DNA of 64,000 nucleotides. Source: an uncultured Bacteroidota bacterium (lineage in GTDB: Bacteria > Bacteroidota > Bacteroidia > Flavobacteriales > Flavobacteriaceae). The position numbers and the translations under genes were made by a program. Under the pieces are notes generated by a model. The model was not told the DNA's origin and searched no databases. It saw only the letters and a list, made by a program, of their open reading frames with translations. Position 1 is the stretch's first letter; each line of letters starts with the position of its first letter. The stretch lies in assembly GCA_902518355.1 (NCBI GenBank), contig CABYFY010000006.1, positions 1-64,000 on the forward strand, written 5' to 3'. Of the stretch, positions 18,140 to 28,564 are shown piece after piece.

Positions 18140-21100
18140 ATGATATCTTTTTTTGAATCTCAAAATCATTCAATTTTTGCAGTACAAACTGATCATACTA
18201 TTTCAAAGGTTGAAATAAAAAAACTTGAATGGTTATTAGGAAATGCAACTTTACTTTCAGACGTTAAAATTAAAAAAGAATTTATTGGACCAAGAGCTGC
18301 AATGATATCTCCATGGAGCACAAACGCAGTTGAAATATGTAAAAACATGGGATTAGATTCTATTCTAAGAATCGAAAAATATATAGAGAGCAAAAATTCT
18401 ACTAATGATTTTGACCCTATGTTAAATGAAAAATTTGAATCTTTATCACAATCACTCTTTAAGATAAATTTAGATCCAAAAAAAATCACAAGTATTTCTA
18501 ATATTCAAGAGTATAACGAGAGGGAAGGTTTGTCTTTAAGCGACGATGAAGTTGACTATCTAAATAATATTTCGAAAAAAATTAATCGGAAATTGACTGA
18601 TTCTGAAATTTTTGGTTTCTCACAGGTTAATTCTGAACATTGTAGACATAAAATATTTAACGGTAAATTTATAATTGATGGTGAAGAAAAAGAGCATAGT
18701 TTATTTTCATTAATTAAACAAACATCTAAAGAAAACCCTGAAAATATTATATCTGCCTATAAAGACAATGTTGCTTTTATAAAAGGTCCAAAAATAAATC
18801 AATTTGCACCTGCGACGTCAGATAAACCAGATTTTTATGTTTCTCAAGAAATTGATAGCGTAATTTCACTAAAAGCTGAAACTCATAATTTTCCGACTAC
18901 AGTTGAACCATTCAATGGAGCTGCTACAGGTTCGGGAGGTGAAATCAGAGACAGACTAGCTGGAGGAAGAGGTTCAATTCCTCTTGCAGGTACTGCTGTA
19001 TACATGACTCCCTACTCAAGAATTGATGAGAAAAAATGGGAAAAAAATATAAAAGAAAGAAAATGGCTCTATCAAACACCGTTAGATATTTTAATAAAAG
19101 CATCTAACGGTGCTTCAGATTTTGGAAATAAATTTGGACAGCCTTTAATTTCTGGGTCAGTTTTTACATTTGAAAATGAAACAAATGGAGAAATACAGGC
19201 ATATGACAAAGTAATTATGTTAGCTGGCGGCATCGGATATGCAAATAAAGACCACTCTTTAAAGAAAAATCCTGAGAAGGACGATTTAATTGTAATTATG
19301 GGTGGAGATAACTATAGAATTGGAATGGGTGGTGCGGCAGTATCTTCGGCAGATACTGGAGAATTTTCCGCTGGTATTGAACTTAATGCAATTCAAAGAT
19401 CAAATCCAGAAATGCAAAAAAGAGTTGCTAACGCTATTAGAGGTACAATAGAAAATAATAAAAATTGTATAGTTTCAATTCATGATCACGGAGCAGGTGG
19501 CCATTTAAATTGTTTAACAGAATTAGTAGAAGATACTGGAGGTTTTATTGAGTTAGATAAACTACCAGTAGGTGACCCAACACTATCGAATAAAGAAATT
19601 ATCGGCAATGAATCTCAGGAAAGAATGGGGTTAATCATAAAAAAGGAAAATATTAACGAATTTATAAGAATTTGTGAAAGGGAAAGGGCTCCCATGTATA
19701 TTGTTGGAAAAGTTACGGATGATAAAAGGTTCACAATTTATTCAGAAAAAACAAAACTCAGTTGTGTTGACCTAAGTCTGGATCATTTTTTTGGAAGCTC
19801 GCCGGAAACTATTTTAACTGATAAGACAATATCAAAAAAATACAACGAATTACAATATTCAGAAAAATTAATAAATGAGTATGTAAAAGAATTATTTAGT
19901 TTAGAATCAGTTGGGTGTAAAGACTGGTTAACTAACAAAGTTGATAGATGTGTAGGGGGAAAAGTTGCTAAACAACAATGTGTGGGTGAGCTACAGCTAC
20001 CACTAAATAATTGTGGAGTTATGGCGTTAGACTATTCAACTTCAAATGGAATTGCAACTTCTATCGGACACTCCCCTATTTCCGCATTAATTGACCCAAT
20101 TGCTGGAAGTAAAAACAGTATTGCAGAAGCATTGACAAATATTATTTGGGCGCCTCTACAAAATGGAATAAAGGGTGTTTCTCTTTCAGCAAACTGGATG
20201 TGGCCATGTAAAAATCAAGGAGAAGATACAAGACTTTATGAGGCAGTTAAATCTGTTTCAAAATTTGCGATTGAATTGGGTATTAATATTCCTACAGGTA
20301 AAGATTCACTCTCAATGAATCAAAAATATGATAATATTGAAGTAAAGTCTCCAGGAACCGTAATCATTTCAGCTACAGCTCATTGTAACGATATTTTTAA
20401 TATAGTAGAACCTGTATTCAAACTAAATCGTGGATCGATTTACTATGTAAATTTTTCGTGTGATAATTTTAAACTCGGAGGGTCTGCATTTTCTCAAATA
20501 ATCGGAGATATTGGAAATGAAACCCCGTCAATTAATGATACGAAATACTTTTTAAACGCATTTGAAACAATTCAAATTCTAATAAAAAATAATCATATAG
20601 TTGCTGGTCATGACATAGGATCAGGTGGATTCATTACCACTTTGATGGAAATGTGTTTTTCATCAAACAATATTTCAGCAAATATTGATCTCTCAATATT
20701 AAATGAAAAAGATATAGTTAAAGCTTTATTTTCAGAAAATAGTGGAATAATAATACAGGTTGACAATGAAGAAGCAGAAAAAACCTTTTCAAAAAATGGA
20801 ATTAATGCATTAAAGATTGGTGAAGTTATAAGCGGTAACACACTAAATATCAAAAATTTTGAAAATAAGTATTCATTTGACTTGGAAAAATTTAGAGATT
20901 ATTGGTATCACACTTCCATGCTATTGGACAGAAAGCAAACTTCAAATAATTTAGCTGAGGTCAGATATAACAATTATAAAAAACAACCACTTAAATTTAA
21001 ATTTCCAGATAATTTTAAAGGAAATTATAGATTAGATTCGTCACTGGTAAAACCAAAAGCTGCAATTTTGAGAGAGCAAGGCAGTAATAGTGAAAGAGAA

Positions 21101-21811
21101 TTAGCAAACGCACTCTTCATGGCTGGTTTTGAGGTTAAAGATGTTCACATGACTGATTTGATTAGCGGAAAGGAATCCCTAAAGGATATTCAATTTTTAG
21201 GTGCGGTTGGAGGGTTTTCTAATTCTGATGTTCTTGGTTCAGCAAAAGGATGGGCAGGGTCATTCAAATATAATGAAATTGCAAAAAAATCATTAGAGGA
21301 CTTCTTTTCAAGAAAAAACACTTTGTCAATTGGCATATGTAATGGATGTCAATTGTTTATGGAACTTGATTTAATTTATCCAACACACAAAGAACATGGT
21401 AAAATGACTTTTAATGATTCTAAAAAACATGAAAGTAATTTTACTTCTGTCAAGATAAACAAAAACAATTCAGTAATGTTGAATAACCTTGAGGGTTTAA
21501 CATTAGGTGTTTGGATCAGTCATGGTGAAGGAAAATTTAAACTACCCTACTCTTCTGAAAATTATAATATAGTTGCGCAATATGGTTACAGTGATTATCC
21601 GTCAAATCCAAATGGTTCTGATTTTAACTCTGCTATGCTTTGCAGTGATGATGGCAGACATCTTGTTACCATGCCTCACATAGAAAGGTCAATTTTTAAG
21701 TGGAATTGGGCATTCTACCATAATGACAGAAATGACAAAGTAAGCCCTTGGATATTAGCCTTTAAGAACGCAAAAGATTGGATTTTAGAAAATTCAATGA
21801 TTTCGGAATAA
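18140..21811 (+). CDS. purL: Phosphoribosylformylglycinamidine synthase (large fused form)
   Basis: GFSQVNSEHCRHKIFNGKF; KAETHNFPTTVEPFNGAATGSGGEIRDR; C-terminal amidotransferase with GICNGCQLFMEL. Confidence 0.97.
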   Translation: MISFFESQNHSIFAVQTDHTISKVEIKKLEWLLGNATLLSDVKIKKEFIGPRAAMISPWSTNAVEICKNMGLDSILRIEKYIESKNSTNDFDPMLNEKFESLSQSLFKINLDPKKITSISNIQEYNEREGLSLSDDEVDYLNNISKKINRKLTDSEIFGFSQVNSEHCRHKIFNGKFIIDGEEKEHSLFSLIKQTSKENPENIISAYKDNVAFIKGPKINQFAPATSDKPDFYVSQEIDSVISLKAETHNFPTTVEPFNGAATGSGGEIRDRLAGGRGSIPLAGTAVYMTPYSRIDEKKWEKNIKERKWLYQTPLDILIKASNGASDFGNKFGQPLISGSVFTFENETNGEIQAYDKVIMLAGGIGYANKDHSLKKNPEKDDLIVIMGGDNYRIGMGGAAVSSADTGEFSAGIELNAIQRSNPEMQKRVANAIRGTIENNKNCIVSIHDHGAGGHLNCLTELVEDTGGFIELDKLPVGDPTLSNKEIIGNESQERMGLIIKKENINEFIRICERERAPMYIVGKVTDDKRFTIYSEKTKLSCVDLSLDHFFGSSPETILTDKTISKKYNELQYSEKLINEYVKELFSLESVGCKDWLTNKVDRCVGGKVAKQQCVGELQLPLNNCGVMALDYSTSNGIATSIGHSPISALIDPIAGSKNSIAEALTNIIWAPLQNGIKGVSLSANWMWPCKNQGEDTRLYEAVKSVSKFAIELGINIPTGKDSLSMNQKYDNIEVKSPGTVIISATAHCNDIFNIVEPVFKLNRGSIYYVNFSCDNFKLGGSAFSQIIGDIGNETPSINDTKYFLNAFETIQILIKNNHIVAGHDIGSGGFITTLMEMCFSSNNISANIDLSILNEKDIVKALFSENSGIIIQVDNEEAEKTFSKNGINALKIGEVISGNTLNIKNFENKYSFDLEKFRDYWYHTSMLLDRKQTSNNLAEVRYNNYKKQPLKFKFPDNFKGNYRLDSSLVKPKAAILREQGSNSERELANALFMAGFEVKDVHMTDLISGKESLKDIQFLGAVGGFSNSDVLGSAKGWAGSFKYNEIAKKSLEDFFSRKNTLSIGICNGCQLFMELDLIYPTHKEHGKMTFNDSKKHESNFTSVKINKNNSVMLNNLEGLTLGVWISHGEGKFKLPYSSENYNIVAQYGYSDYPSNPNGSDFNSAMLCSDDGRHLVTMPHIERSIFKWNWAFYHNDRNDKVSPWILAFKNAKDWILENSMISE

Positions 21812-21838
21812 TATTTGCCCTATACTAGAAAACTTTTA

Positions 21839-24238
21839 ATGAAAAAGTATCTGGTTTTATTAGTATCACTTTTGACATTCCAGTCAACATTTTTGCAAAA
21901 TACGGATGTTTTTCACAAAGTAAAAATCAATTATTCAAAAGCATCAGATTTAGTAAAACTTGCTAATAACGGAGTCTGTATTGACCACGGAATTAATAAA
22001 AAAAATCATTTTTTCATTTCTGATTTTTCCACTGAGGATTTAAATAAGATTAACCTTTTGGGGTTTTCATATGAAATCTTAATTGAAGATGTTATAAGCT
22101 TTTATCAAAGTAGAAATAAGACTGATTTTGAGACAAAATCAAATGATTATTGTGAAACTACTAATGATTATGTAACACCAGAAAATTATGACTTTAAGGA
22201 AGGTGATGATTTTGGAGGCTTTTACACCTACAACGAAATGTTGGATGAATTAGATGATATGTATTTCCAATACCCATATCTAATTTCAGAAAGGGTTGAT
22301 ATTAAAGATCCTAATTACACAAATTCTCCTCATATTCACGAAACATATGAAGGTAGATTTTTACAATTGGTAAAAATTTCAGATAACCCTGGAACTGATG
22401 AAGAAGAGGAGCCTCAAATTCTTTATACAGCTCTTCATCATGCTCGTGAACCAGGATCTATGCAACAACTAATATATTTTATGTGGTACTTACTAGAAAA
22501 TTATGACTCCAATGAAAGTATTAAGCAAATCATTGACAATTCAGAGTTGTATTTTGTACCCTGTGTAAACCCTGATGGATATATTTATAATGAAACTAGT
22601 GAACCAAGTGGAGGCGGAATGTGGAGAAAAAATAGAAGAGATAATCATGGGGTAGATAATAACAGAAACTATTCTTATATTGATAATAATGGTAACGAAG
22701 TTTGGAATACGTCTGGGACATCAAGCAGTCCTAACGGAAGCACCTATGCTGGTGACGAACCATTCTCAGAAGCTGAAAACAGAGCTGTGAGGCATCTGGT
22801 TGAGTCAAAAAGTTTCAAACTAGCTCTCAATAATCATACATATGGTAATTTACTTTTATACCCCTATGGATATGATTATAATCAACCAACTGATGATGAT
22901 GAAATCTATCAATTTATTTCGTCTGAGCTTGTGAGTGAAAATAATTATGAAAATATAATAAGTGCTGATCTATACCCAGCAGCTGGTGATAGTGATGATT
23001 TTATGTATGGAATGCTAATTACAGAAAATAACCAAACAAGAGAAAAAATATTTGCCATGACACCTGAAATTGGCAGCTCATTTTGGCCACAGTCATCAAC
23101 AATTGAAGACCTTTGTAAAGGAATGCTCAATTTAAACTTAACAGCTGCTAAAATGATTGGGAATTATGCAAAATTAGAGGATAATACTTCAAACTTTATT
23201 TCTAGTCTCAATTTTCAATCGGATTTTAGTATTCAAAGACTTGGAATTTCTGATGATGAAGAATTTTTAATTTCCATAATACCAGTTTCTTCAAATATTA
23301 GTAATGTTTCATCTTCAATTAGTGTCAGTTTTGGTCAAATTGGTGAAATCATTAACGATAGTTTTGATATTTCTTTAAACGAGTCAATTGTTGAAGGAGA
23401 TAACATTATTTATAAATATGTTTTAAATAATGGTTTATTTGATGAGGAAATAGAAGTAACAAAGATTTATGGGCAAACACAAATAATCGTTGAAGATGAA
23501 AGCGATAATTACAATAGTTTCTGGGATGACAGTTCTGAATGGTCTAACACCTATGAAGAATATTTTTCACCACAGACTAGTATTACAGATTCTCCATATT
23601 CTAATTACAGCAATAATTCTGAAGAAATAATCCAACTAATTAATCCTATTAATCTTTCTGGGTATGTTTATGCTGAAATTAATTTTGATGCTAAATGGAG
23701 TATTGAATCAGGTTATGATTATGTTCAATTGGAAATTTCAGTTGATAACGGAAATACTTGGATTCCACAATGTGGAGAATACACTAGGAAAGGAATAGAA
23801 ACACATGATTATGCACTAGATGAGCCACTATACGACGGAAATCAACCACAGTGGATTAATGAAAGTATTTTGCTTACAGATTATTTAGGCGATGAAATTT
23901 TTGTGAGGTTTAAGCTTTACTCCGACGGAGGCCTCAGAAGAGATGGGTTTTATTTTGATAATTTTAAAACAAAGGGGCTTTCAGAAAATTTAAATATTTC
24001 TGAAATTGAACAATATAGTTCTATAATTTACCCCAATCCTGTCAATAATTATATAAATGTAGTATCAAAAAATAAGATAAATAGATTAGAGATATATGAC
24101 TTACTTGGAAAAAAACTTTTGGAAAAAGAAGAACTTGATATCTTAAGAATAAGATTACCAATGTCAAATCCTGGTATTTATATAGTCAAATTATTTTCAG
24201 AGTCAGGTGTTGAAAATCATAGGATTATAAAAAAATAA
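21839..24238 (+). CDS. M14 family zinc carboxypeptidase with T9SS type A sorting domain
   Basis: Zinc-binding ALHHAREPGSMQQ; VPCVNPDGYIYN; NNRNYSY; C-terminal IIYPNPVNNYINVVSKNKINRLEIYDLLGKKL...GIYIVKLFSESG. Confidence 0.9.
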   Translation: MKKYLVLLVSLLTFQSTFLQNTDVFHKVKINYSKASDLVKLANNGVCIDHGINKKNHFFISDFSTEDLNKINLLGFSYEILIEDVISFYQSRNKTDFETKSNDYCETTNDYVTPENYDFKEGDDFGGFYTYNEMLDELDDMYFQYPYLISERVDIKDPNYTNSPHIHETYEGRFLQLVKISDNPGTDEEEEPQILYTALHHAREPGSMQQLIYFMWYLLENYDSNESIKQIIDNSELYFVPCVNPDGYIYNETSEPSGGGMWRKNRRDNHGVDNNRNYSYIDNNGNEVWNTSGTSSSPNGSTYAGDEPFSEAENRAVRHLVESKSFKLALNNHTYGNLLLYPYGYDYNQPTDDDEIYQFISSELVSENNYENIISADLYPAAGDSDDFMYGMLITENNQTREKIFAMTPEIGSSFWPQSSTIEDLCKGMLNLNLTAAKMIGNYAKLEDNTSNFISSLNFQSDFSIQRLGISDDEEFLISIIPVSSNISNVSSSISVSFGQIGEIINDSFDISLNESIVEGDNIIYKYVLNNGLFDEEIEVTKIYGQTQIIVEDESDNYNSFWDDSSEWSNTYEEYFSPQTSITDSPYSNYSNNSEEIIQLINPINLSGYVYAEINFDAKWSIESGYDYVQLEISVDNGNTWIPQCGEYTRKGIETHDYALDEPLYDGNQPQWINESILLTDYLGDEIFVRFKLYSDGGLRRDGFYFDNFKTKGLSENLNISEIEQYSSIIYPNPVNNYINVVSKNKINRLEIYDLLGKKLLEKEELDILRIRLPMSNPGIYIVKLFSESGVENHRIIKK

Positions 24239-24292
24239 AATATTTTTTTAAATTTACTCTGCAAGCATTATATATTGTTAACTAATGTTATT

Positions 24293-24745
24293 ATGATTAT
24301 TAATAAAGATTTTAGAAGAAGGGTTGATTTTGTTGTTAGACAAACTTGGAAAAACATAGAGAAAATGTATAATCTTGAGGCTTCCAAATATGATGTTACA
24401 TTCTCAATTAGTTTTACTTTAATAAGTATTGACCCAGAAAACGGAAGTCCATCAACTTCAATAGGCCCTGTAATGGGTTTAGAATCTAATAGTATTTCTA
24501 GGATATTAAATTCTATGGAAAATAAAAACCTCATTACTAGAAGACCTGATCCTAATGATGGTAGAGGTATAATAATTTCACTAACTAAGCTTGGCTTAAA
24601 AAAAAGAAAGATAGTTATTGAAAAAATAAGACATTTCAAAAGTTTGGTTAGATCAAAAATAGATGCGTCTGACTTAGATGCTTTTCACAGGGTTGCTTCC
24701 CAGGTTAATGATATTATAGAAGAAGGTGATATATTTAAAATTTAA
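24293..24745 (+). CDS. MarR family transcriptional regulator
   Basis: Winged-helix GLESNSISRILNSMENKNLITRRPDPNDGRGIIISLTKLG. Confidence 0.9.
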   Translation: MIINKDFRRRVDFVVRQTWKNIEKMYNLEASKYDVTFSISFTLISIDPENGSPSTSIGPVMGLESNSISRILNSMENKNLITRRPDPNDGRGIIISLTKLGLKKRKIVIEKIRHFKSLVRSKIDASDLDAFHRVASQVNDIIEEGDIFKI

Positions 24746-25539
24746 AACTCTCTTTTTTTGTTAAGTTCATTCTCCTTCTCTAGCTCTTTTTGAGGAATTA
24801 CCTTTAAAAAAGTTTCATGTTGCTCTATTGAGTGTGCAATTTTGTTAATTATTTCGTCCGTTGACTCTTTATCATAATCAATTTTTAAAGGTTTTTTTAT
24901 AGTCATTGTTTGAAGGATGTTTTTTTTCTTTACCCTTAAACCTTTTTTATCAAACGATCTTCTAAAACCATCTATAACAATAGGTACTACTACTGGCTTG
25001 TATTGCTTAATTAAAAATGCTGTTCCTTTTCTCACGGGCTTAAATGGAGTGGTTGTTCCCTGGGGAAATGTTATTACCCAACCGTCATCTAATGCTTTTC
25101 CGATATTAGAAATATCGCTAAACTTTACTTTTCTATTTACGTCTTTTCCGCTACTTCTCCATGTTCTTTCAATACTTACAGAACCTGCATAAGCTAAAAT
25201 TTTTGGAATTAATCCCGCATTCATAGTTTCTTTTGCTGCAATAAAATAAATATTAAGTTTTGGATCCCATAGATAACCTATATTCTTAATGGAATCTACT
25301 CTTCCCTTTAAACTTGCGTTAAATACGTGAAACATAGCAACAACGTCAGCAAAATATGTCTGATGATTGGAAATAAATAAAACATTTGAATCTTCTAAGT
25401 CTCTAATAATTTCAGAGCCCTCAATTTTAAGTTCGTTAAATCCTCTGTATCTCCTATGACTATAGGCACCGATAATTCTGATAATCCACTTTTTAACAAA
25501 TAGTATATGGCCAAAGGGATTTCTCTTGAAAAACTGCAT
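24742..25539 (-). CDS. 1-acyl-sn-glycerol-3-phosphate acyltransferase (PlsC-like)
   Basis: FISNHQTYFADVV acyltransferase motif and FPQGTTTPFKPVRKGTAFL. Confidence 0.88.
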   Translation of the reverse strand: MQFFKRNPFGHILFVKKWIIRIIGAYSHRRYRGFNELKIEGSEIIRDLEDSNVLFISNHQTYFADVVAMFHVFNASLKGRVDSIKNIGYLWDPKLNIYFIAAKETMNAGLIPKILAYAGSVSIERTWRSSGKDVNRKVKFSDISNIGKALDDGWVITFPQGTTTPFKPVRKGTAFLIKQYKPVVVPIVIDGFRRSFDKKGLRVKKKNILQTMTIKKPLKIDYDKESTDEIINKIAHSIEQHETFLKVIPQKELEKENELNKKREF

Positions 25540-25560
25540 GGAGTCACTAAATTAAAAAAT

Positions 25561-26493
25561 TTACTTAGAAGCTAAGTATCTTTCGGCATCTAATGCTGCC
25601 ATGCAACCTGTTCCTGCTGCTGTAATTGCTTGTCTATATGTATGATCAGCTGCATCTCCAGAAACAAATACACCTTCAATATTAGTTTTTGTTGAACCAG
25701 GTTTATTTATTATATAGCCTGTCGAATCCATATCTATGTATGGTTTAAAAATATCTGTATTAGGCTTATGCCCTATAGCAACAAAAAACCCTGCAGCAGG
25801 AATATCCTTTATTTCACCTGTTATATTGTTTTTTGTAAGAATTGACGATACTAATTGACCATCACCTTTAACCTCTAATGTAGATGTGTTAAAAAGTATT
25901 TCAATATTTTCAGTTTTCATAACCCTTTCTTGCATAATCTTGGAGGCTCTAAATTCGTCTCTTCTAACTAACATGGTCACTTTGCTACATAATTTTGAAA
26001 GATAATGAGCTTCTTCACATGCAGAATCTCCACCACCAACTATTACAACTTCTTGGTTTTTATAAAAGAACCCATCGCATACTGCACAAGCTGATACTCC
26101 ACCGCCAGATTCAAGATATTTTTTTTCAGAATCTAAACCAAGATATTTTGCAGATGCTCCAGTTGATATTATTACTGAATTACATTCCAATTCATGTTCA
26201 TCATTAATCCATAATTTTAACTTTTCAGTAAAATCAACTTTTGTTACCCAACCATTTCGGATATCAGTACCAAATCTTTCTGCTTGTTTTTGTAATTCTA
26301 CCATCATTTCAGGACCAGAAACTCCGTCTGGATATCCAGGAAAATTTTCAACATCCGTTGTAGTTGTTAACTGGCCACCAGGTTGAATCCCTTGATATAA
26401 AACTGGATTCATATTTGCTCTTGCTGCATATATTGCTGCTGTATAACCTGCCGGACCTGAGCCTATGATAAGGCAATTTACTTTTTCACTCAT
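25561..26493 (-). CDS. trxB: Thioredoxin-disulfide reductase
   Basis: IIGSGPAGYTAAIYAARANM; redox-active CAVCDGFFY; C-terminal GVFVSGDAADHTYRQAITAAGTGCMAALDAERYL. Confidence 0.97.
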   Translation of the reverse strand: MSEKVNCLIIGSGPAGYTAAIYAARANMNPVLYQGIQPGGQLTTTTDVENFPGYPDGVSGPEMMVELQKQAERFGTDIRNGWVTKVDFTEKLKLWINDEHELECNSVIISTGASAKYLGLDSEKKYLESGGGVSACAVCDGFFYKNQEVVIVGGGDSACEEAHYLSKLCSKVTMLVRRDEFRASKIMQERVMKTENIEILFNTSTLEVKGDGQLVSSILTKNNITGEIKDIPAAGFFVAIGHKPNTDIFKPYIDMDSTGYIINKPGSTKTNIEGVFVSGDAADHTYRQAITAAGTGCMAALDAERYLASK

Positions 26494-26512
26494 TTACATT
26501 TAATTTGATAAA

Positions 26513-26520
26513 CAAAAATA
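26513..26520 (-). promoter_or_regulatory. Probable -7 box for trxB
   Basis: TATTTTTG on the minus strand, about 20 nt upstream of the trxB start; no clear -33. Confidence 0.4.
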
Positions 26521-26587
26521 TGTAATTATTGTTTATTTGAAGCATGCATTTAACCATTTAATAAGTAGTTTTTTGTAATTTCATTAT

Positions 26588-27664
26588 ATGAAGAAGTTTA
26601 TATTATTTTTTACGGTTTTTTGTTTTTTTAATAATTCATTTCCAAATGAATTGAAATACGAATTAATAGTTGATAATTTAGATGTACCATGGGCATTTGT
26701 TTTTTTGCCTGACGATTCAATTTTGATTACTGAACGAAGGGGTGAGTTAATTCACTACAAAAAAGGGATAAAAACGATTATCAAAAATCTTCCTGAAATT
26801 ATTTCTAAAAATCAAGGTGGTTTACTTGATATCGAATTACACCACAATTATTCTGAAAACAAATGGATTTATATTTCTTACTCATCTTCTAATGATAAAA
26901 ATGAGGGAACAAATACGTCTATATTAAGATTTAAATTAAATGGAAATCAAGCAACTAATCAGCAAATAATTTATAAAGCCTTACCTAATAGTAAAAGAAG
27001 CCTGCATTATGGAAGCAGGATGGTATTTGACAAGGATAATTATTTATTTTTCAGTATTGGTGACAGAGGAAATCGAGATCTTAACCCGCAGGATATTAAT
27101 AGAGATGGTGGTAAAATCTATAGATTACATGATGACGGAAGGATTCCAATTGACAATCCTTTTGTTAATGAGAAAAATTCAAAAAAAGCAATTTTTAGCT
27201 ATGGCCACCGAAACCCACAGGGAATGTTTTATGACGAAAAAAATAATAAAATATGGATTCATGAGCATGGCCCTAGAGGTGGTGATGAAATAAATATCAT
27301 TGAAGCTGGAGAAAATTATGGATGGCCATTAGCCAGCTACGGCATTAATTATATCGGAACAGAATTTACGGATAAAACTTCCATAGATGGTATGATTGAC
27401 CCAATTCACTTTTGGGTTCCTTCTATTGCACCCAGCGGAATGGTTTATGTTGACAACCCAAATTATCCGTCACTAAATCAAAGTATTTTAATAGGATCGT
27501 TAAAGTTTCAATACCTACACCAATGTGTTATTAAAGACGGTAAAGTAGTAGAAGAAAAAAAATTATTTGATCAAATTGGCAGAGTAAGATCTGTTGAGTT
27601 AGACAAAGACAAAAATATTTTTGTGGGGGTTGAAAACCTTGGAATTATAAAACTAATTGAATAA
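26588..27664 (+). CDS. PQQ-dependent aldose sugar dehydrogenase-like protein (YliI type), exported
   Basis: LDVPWAFVFLPDDSILITERRGEL; GHRNPQGMFYDEKNNKIWIHEHGPRGGDEINIIEAGENYGWP. Confidence 0.88.
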   Translation: MKKFILFFTVFCFFNNSFPNELKYELIVDNLDVPWAFVFLPDDSILITERRGELIHYKKGIKTIIKNLPEIISKNQGGLLDIELHHNYSENKWIYISYSSSNDKNEGTNTSILRFKLNGNQATNQQIIYKALPNSKRSLHYGSRMVFDKDNYLFFSIGDRGNRDLNPQDINRDGGKIYRLHDDGRIPIDNPFVNEKNSKKAIFSYGHRNPQGMFYDEKNNKIWIHEHGPRGGDEINIIEAGENYGWPLASYGINYIGTEFTDKTSIDGMIDPIHFWVPSIAPSGMVYVDNPNYPSLNQSILIGSLKFQYLHQCVIKDGKVVEEKKLFDQIGRVRSVELDKDKNIFVGVENLGIIKLIE

Positions 27665-27665
27665 A

Positions 27666-28268
27666 ATGTTCATTATAGGAATTACTGGTGGTACTGGAAG
27701 CGGAAAAACTACAATTGTTAACGAAGTCATTAATTTATTCTATGCATCAGAAATTTGTTTGTTGTCTTCAGATTCATATTATAAGAATAATGTCAGTTTA
27801 GATTTTAACCAAAGGGATAAATTAAATTATGATATACCTGAGGCAATTGACTTTGACTTATTAAATAAACATATTGATTTACTTAAACAAGAAATAAATA
27901 TTAATGTACCTAACTATTGTTTTACTACACATTTAAGACTTGAAAAAACAACAGTAGTAGAACCAAAAAAAATATTAATAATAGAAGGTATCTTAATTCT
28001 TACAAATAAAACTTTAAGAGACAGTATTAATTATTCGGTATTTTTAGATTGTCCACGAGATGTAAGATTCCAAAGAAGGTTGGATAGGGATATCAAAGAA
28101 AGAGGAAGAAACTATAATGATGTTATAAACCTATTTGAAACTAGACTTGACATTATGCACTCTGAATTTGTTGAACCACACAAAAAATTTTGTGATTTAA
28201 TTTTAAACACTAACGAAAATATTAACATTAATCCTTTGATTAACGTAATAAAAAAGAATTTGCGATGA
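27666..28268 (+). CDS. udk: Uridine kinase
   Basis: ITGGTGSGKTTIVNEV P-loop; LLSSDSYYKN; IDFDLL; ILIIEGILILTNKTLRD; FQRRLDRDIKERGR. Confidence 0.92.
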   Translation: MFIIGITGGTGSGKTTIVNEVINLFYASEICLLSSDSYYKNNVSLDFNQRDKLNYDIPEAIDFDLLNKHIDLLKQEININVPNYCFTTHLRLEKTTVVEPKKILIIEGILILTNKTLRDSINYSVFLDCPRDVRFQRRLDRDIKERGRNYNDVINLFETRLDIMHSEFVEPHKKFCDLILNTNENININPLINVIKKNLR

Positions 28269-28564
28269 AAAATAAAATCTTAAAATTCGTTAAAAGCACC
28301 TATGGAATTATTATAATATTATTCATTTTTTGGATGATATTTTTTGACAGTAATTCTCTAATTATTCATAGCGAACTAAATAATGACATTAAAGAATTAA
28401 ATGAGCAAAAAACCTACTACGAGAAAGAAATTGCAAAAGATAATATTGAACTTGAAATGATACAATCTGACTCTGGGCTTGAAAAATATGCAAGAGAAAA
28501 ATTATTTATGAAAAAAGATAATGAAGAAATTTTTTTAATAGAATATGACACAATTTTAGATTAG
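28265..28564 (+). CDS. Septum formation initiator family protein (FtsB/DivIC-like)
   Basis: 99 aa with one TM, coiled coil and GLEKYAREKLFMKKDNEEIFLIE. Confidence 0.85.
   Translation: MKNKILKFVKSTYGIIIILFIFWMIFFDSNSLIIHSELNNDIKELNEQKTYYEKEIAKDNIELEMIQSDSGLEKYAREKLFMKKDNEEIFLIEYDTILD

Noticed and set aside
18193-18489. 98-aa antisense ORF over the 5' end of purL, and similar 60-100 aa antisense ORFs elsewhere (2377, 4308, 8893, 14992, 20608, 25995, 38187, 40224, 52995, 53934)
   Set aside because: All overlap confidently called genes and show hydrophobic or low-complexity shadow translations.
24268-24639. 123-aa antisense ORF over the MarR gene
   Set aside because: Mirror frame of a strong CDS with no recognisable motif.
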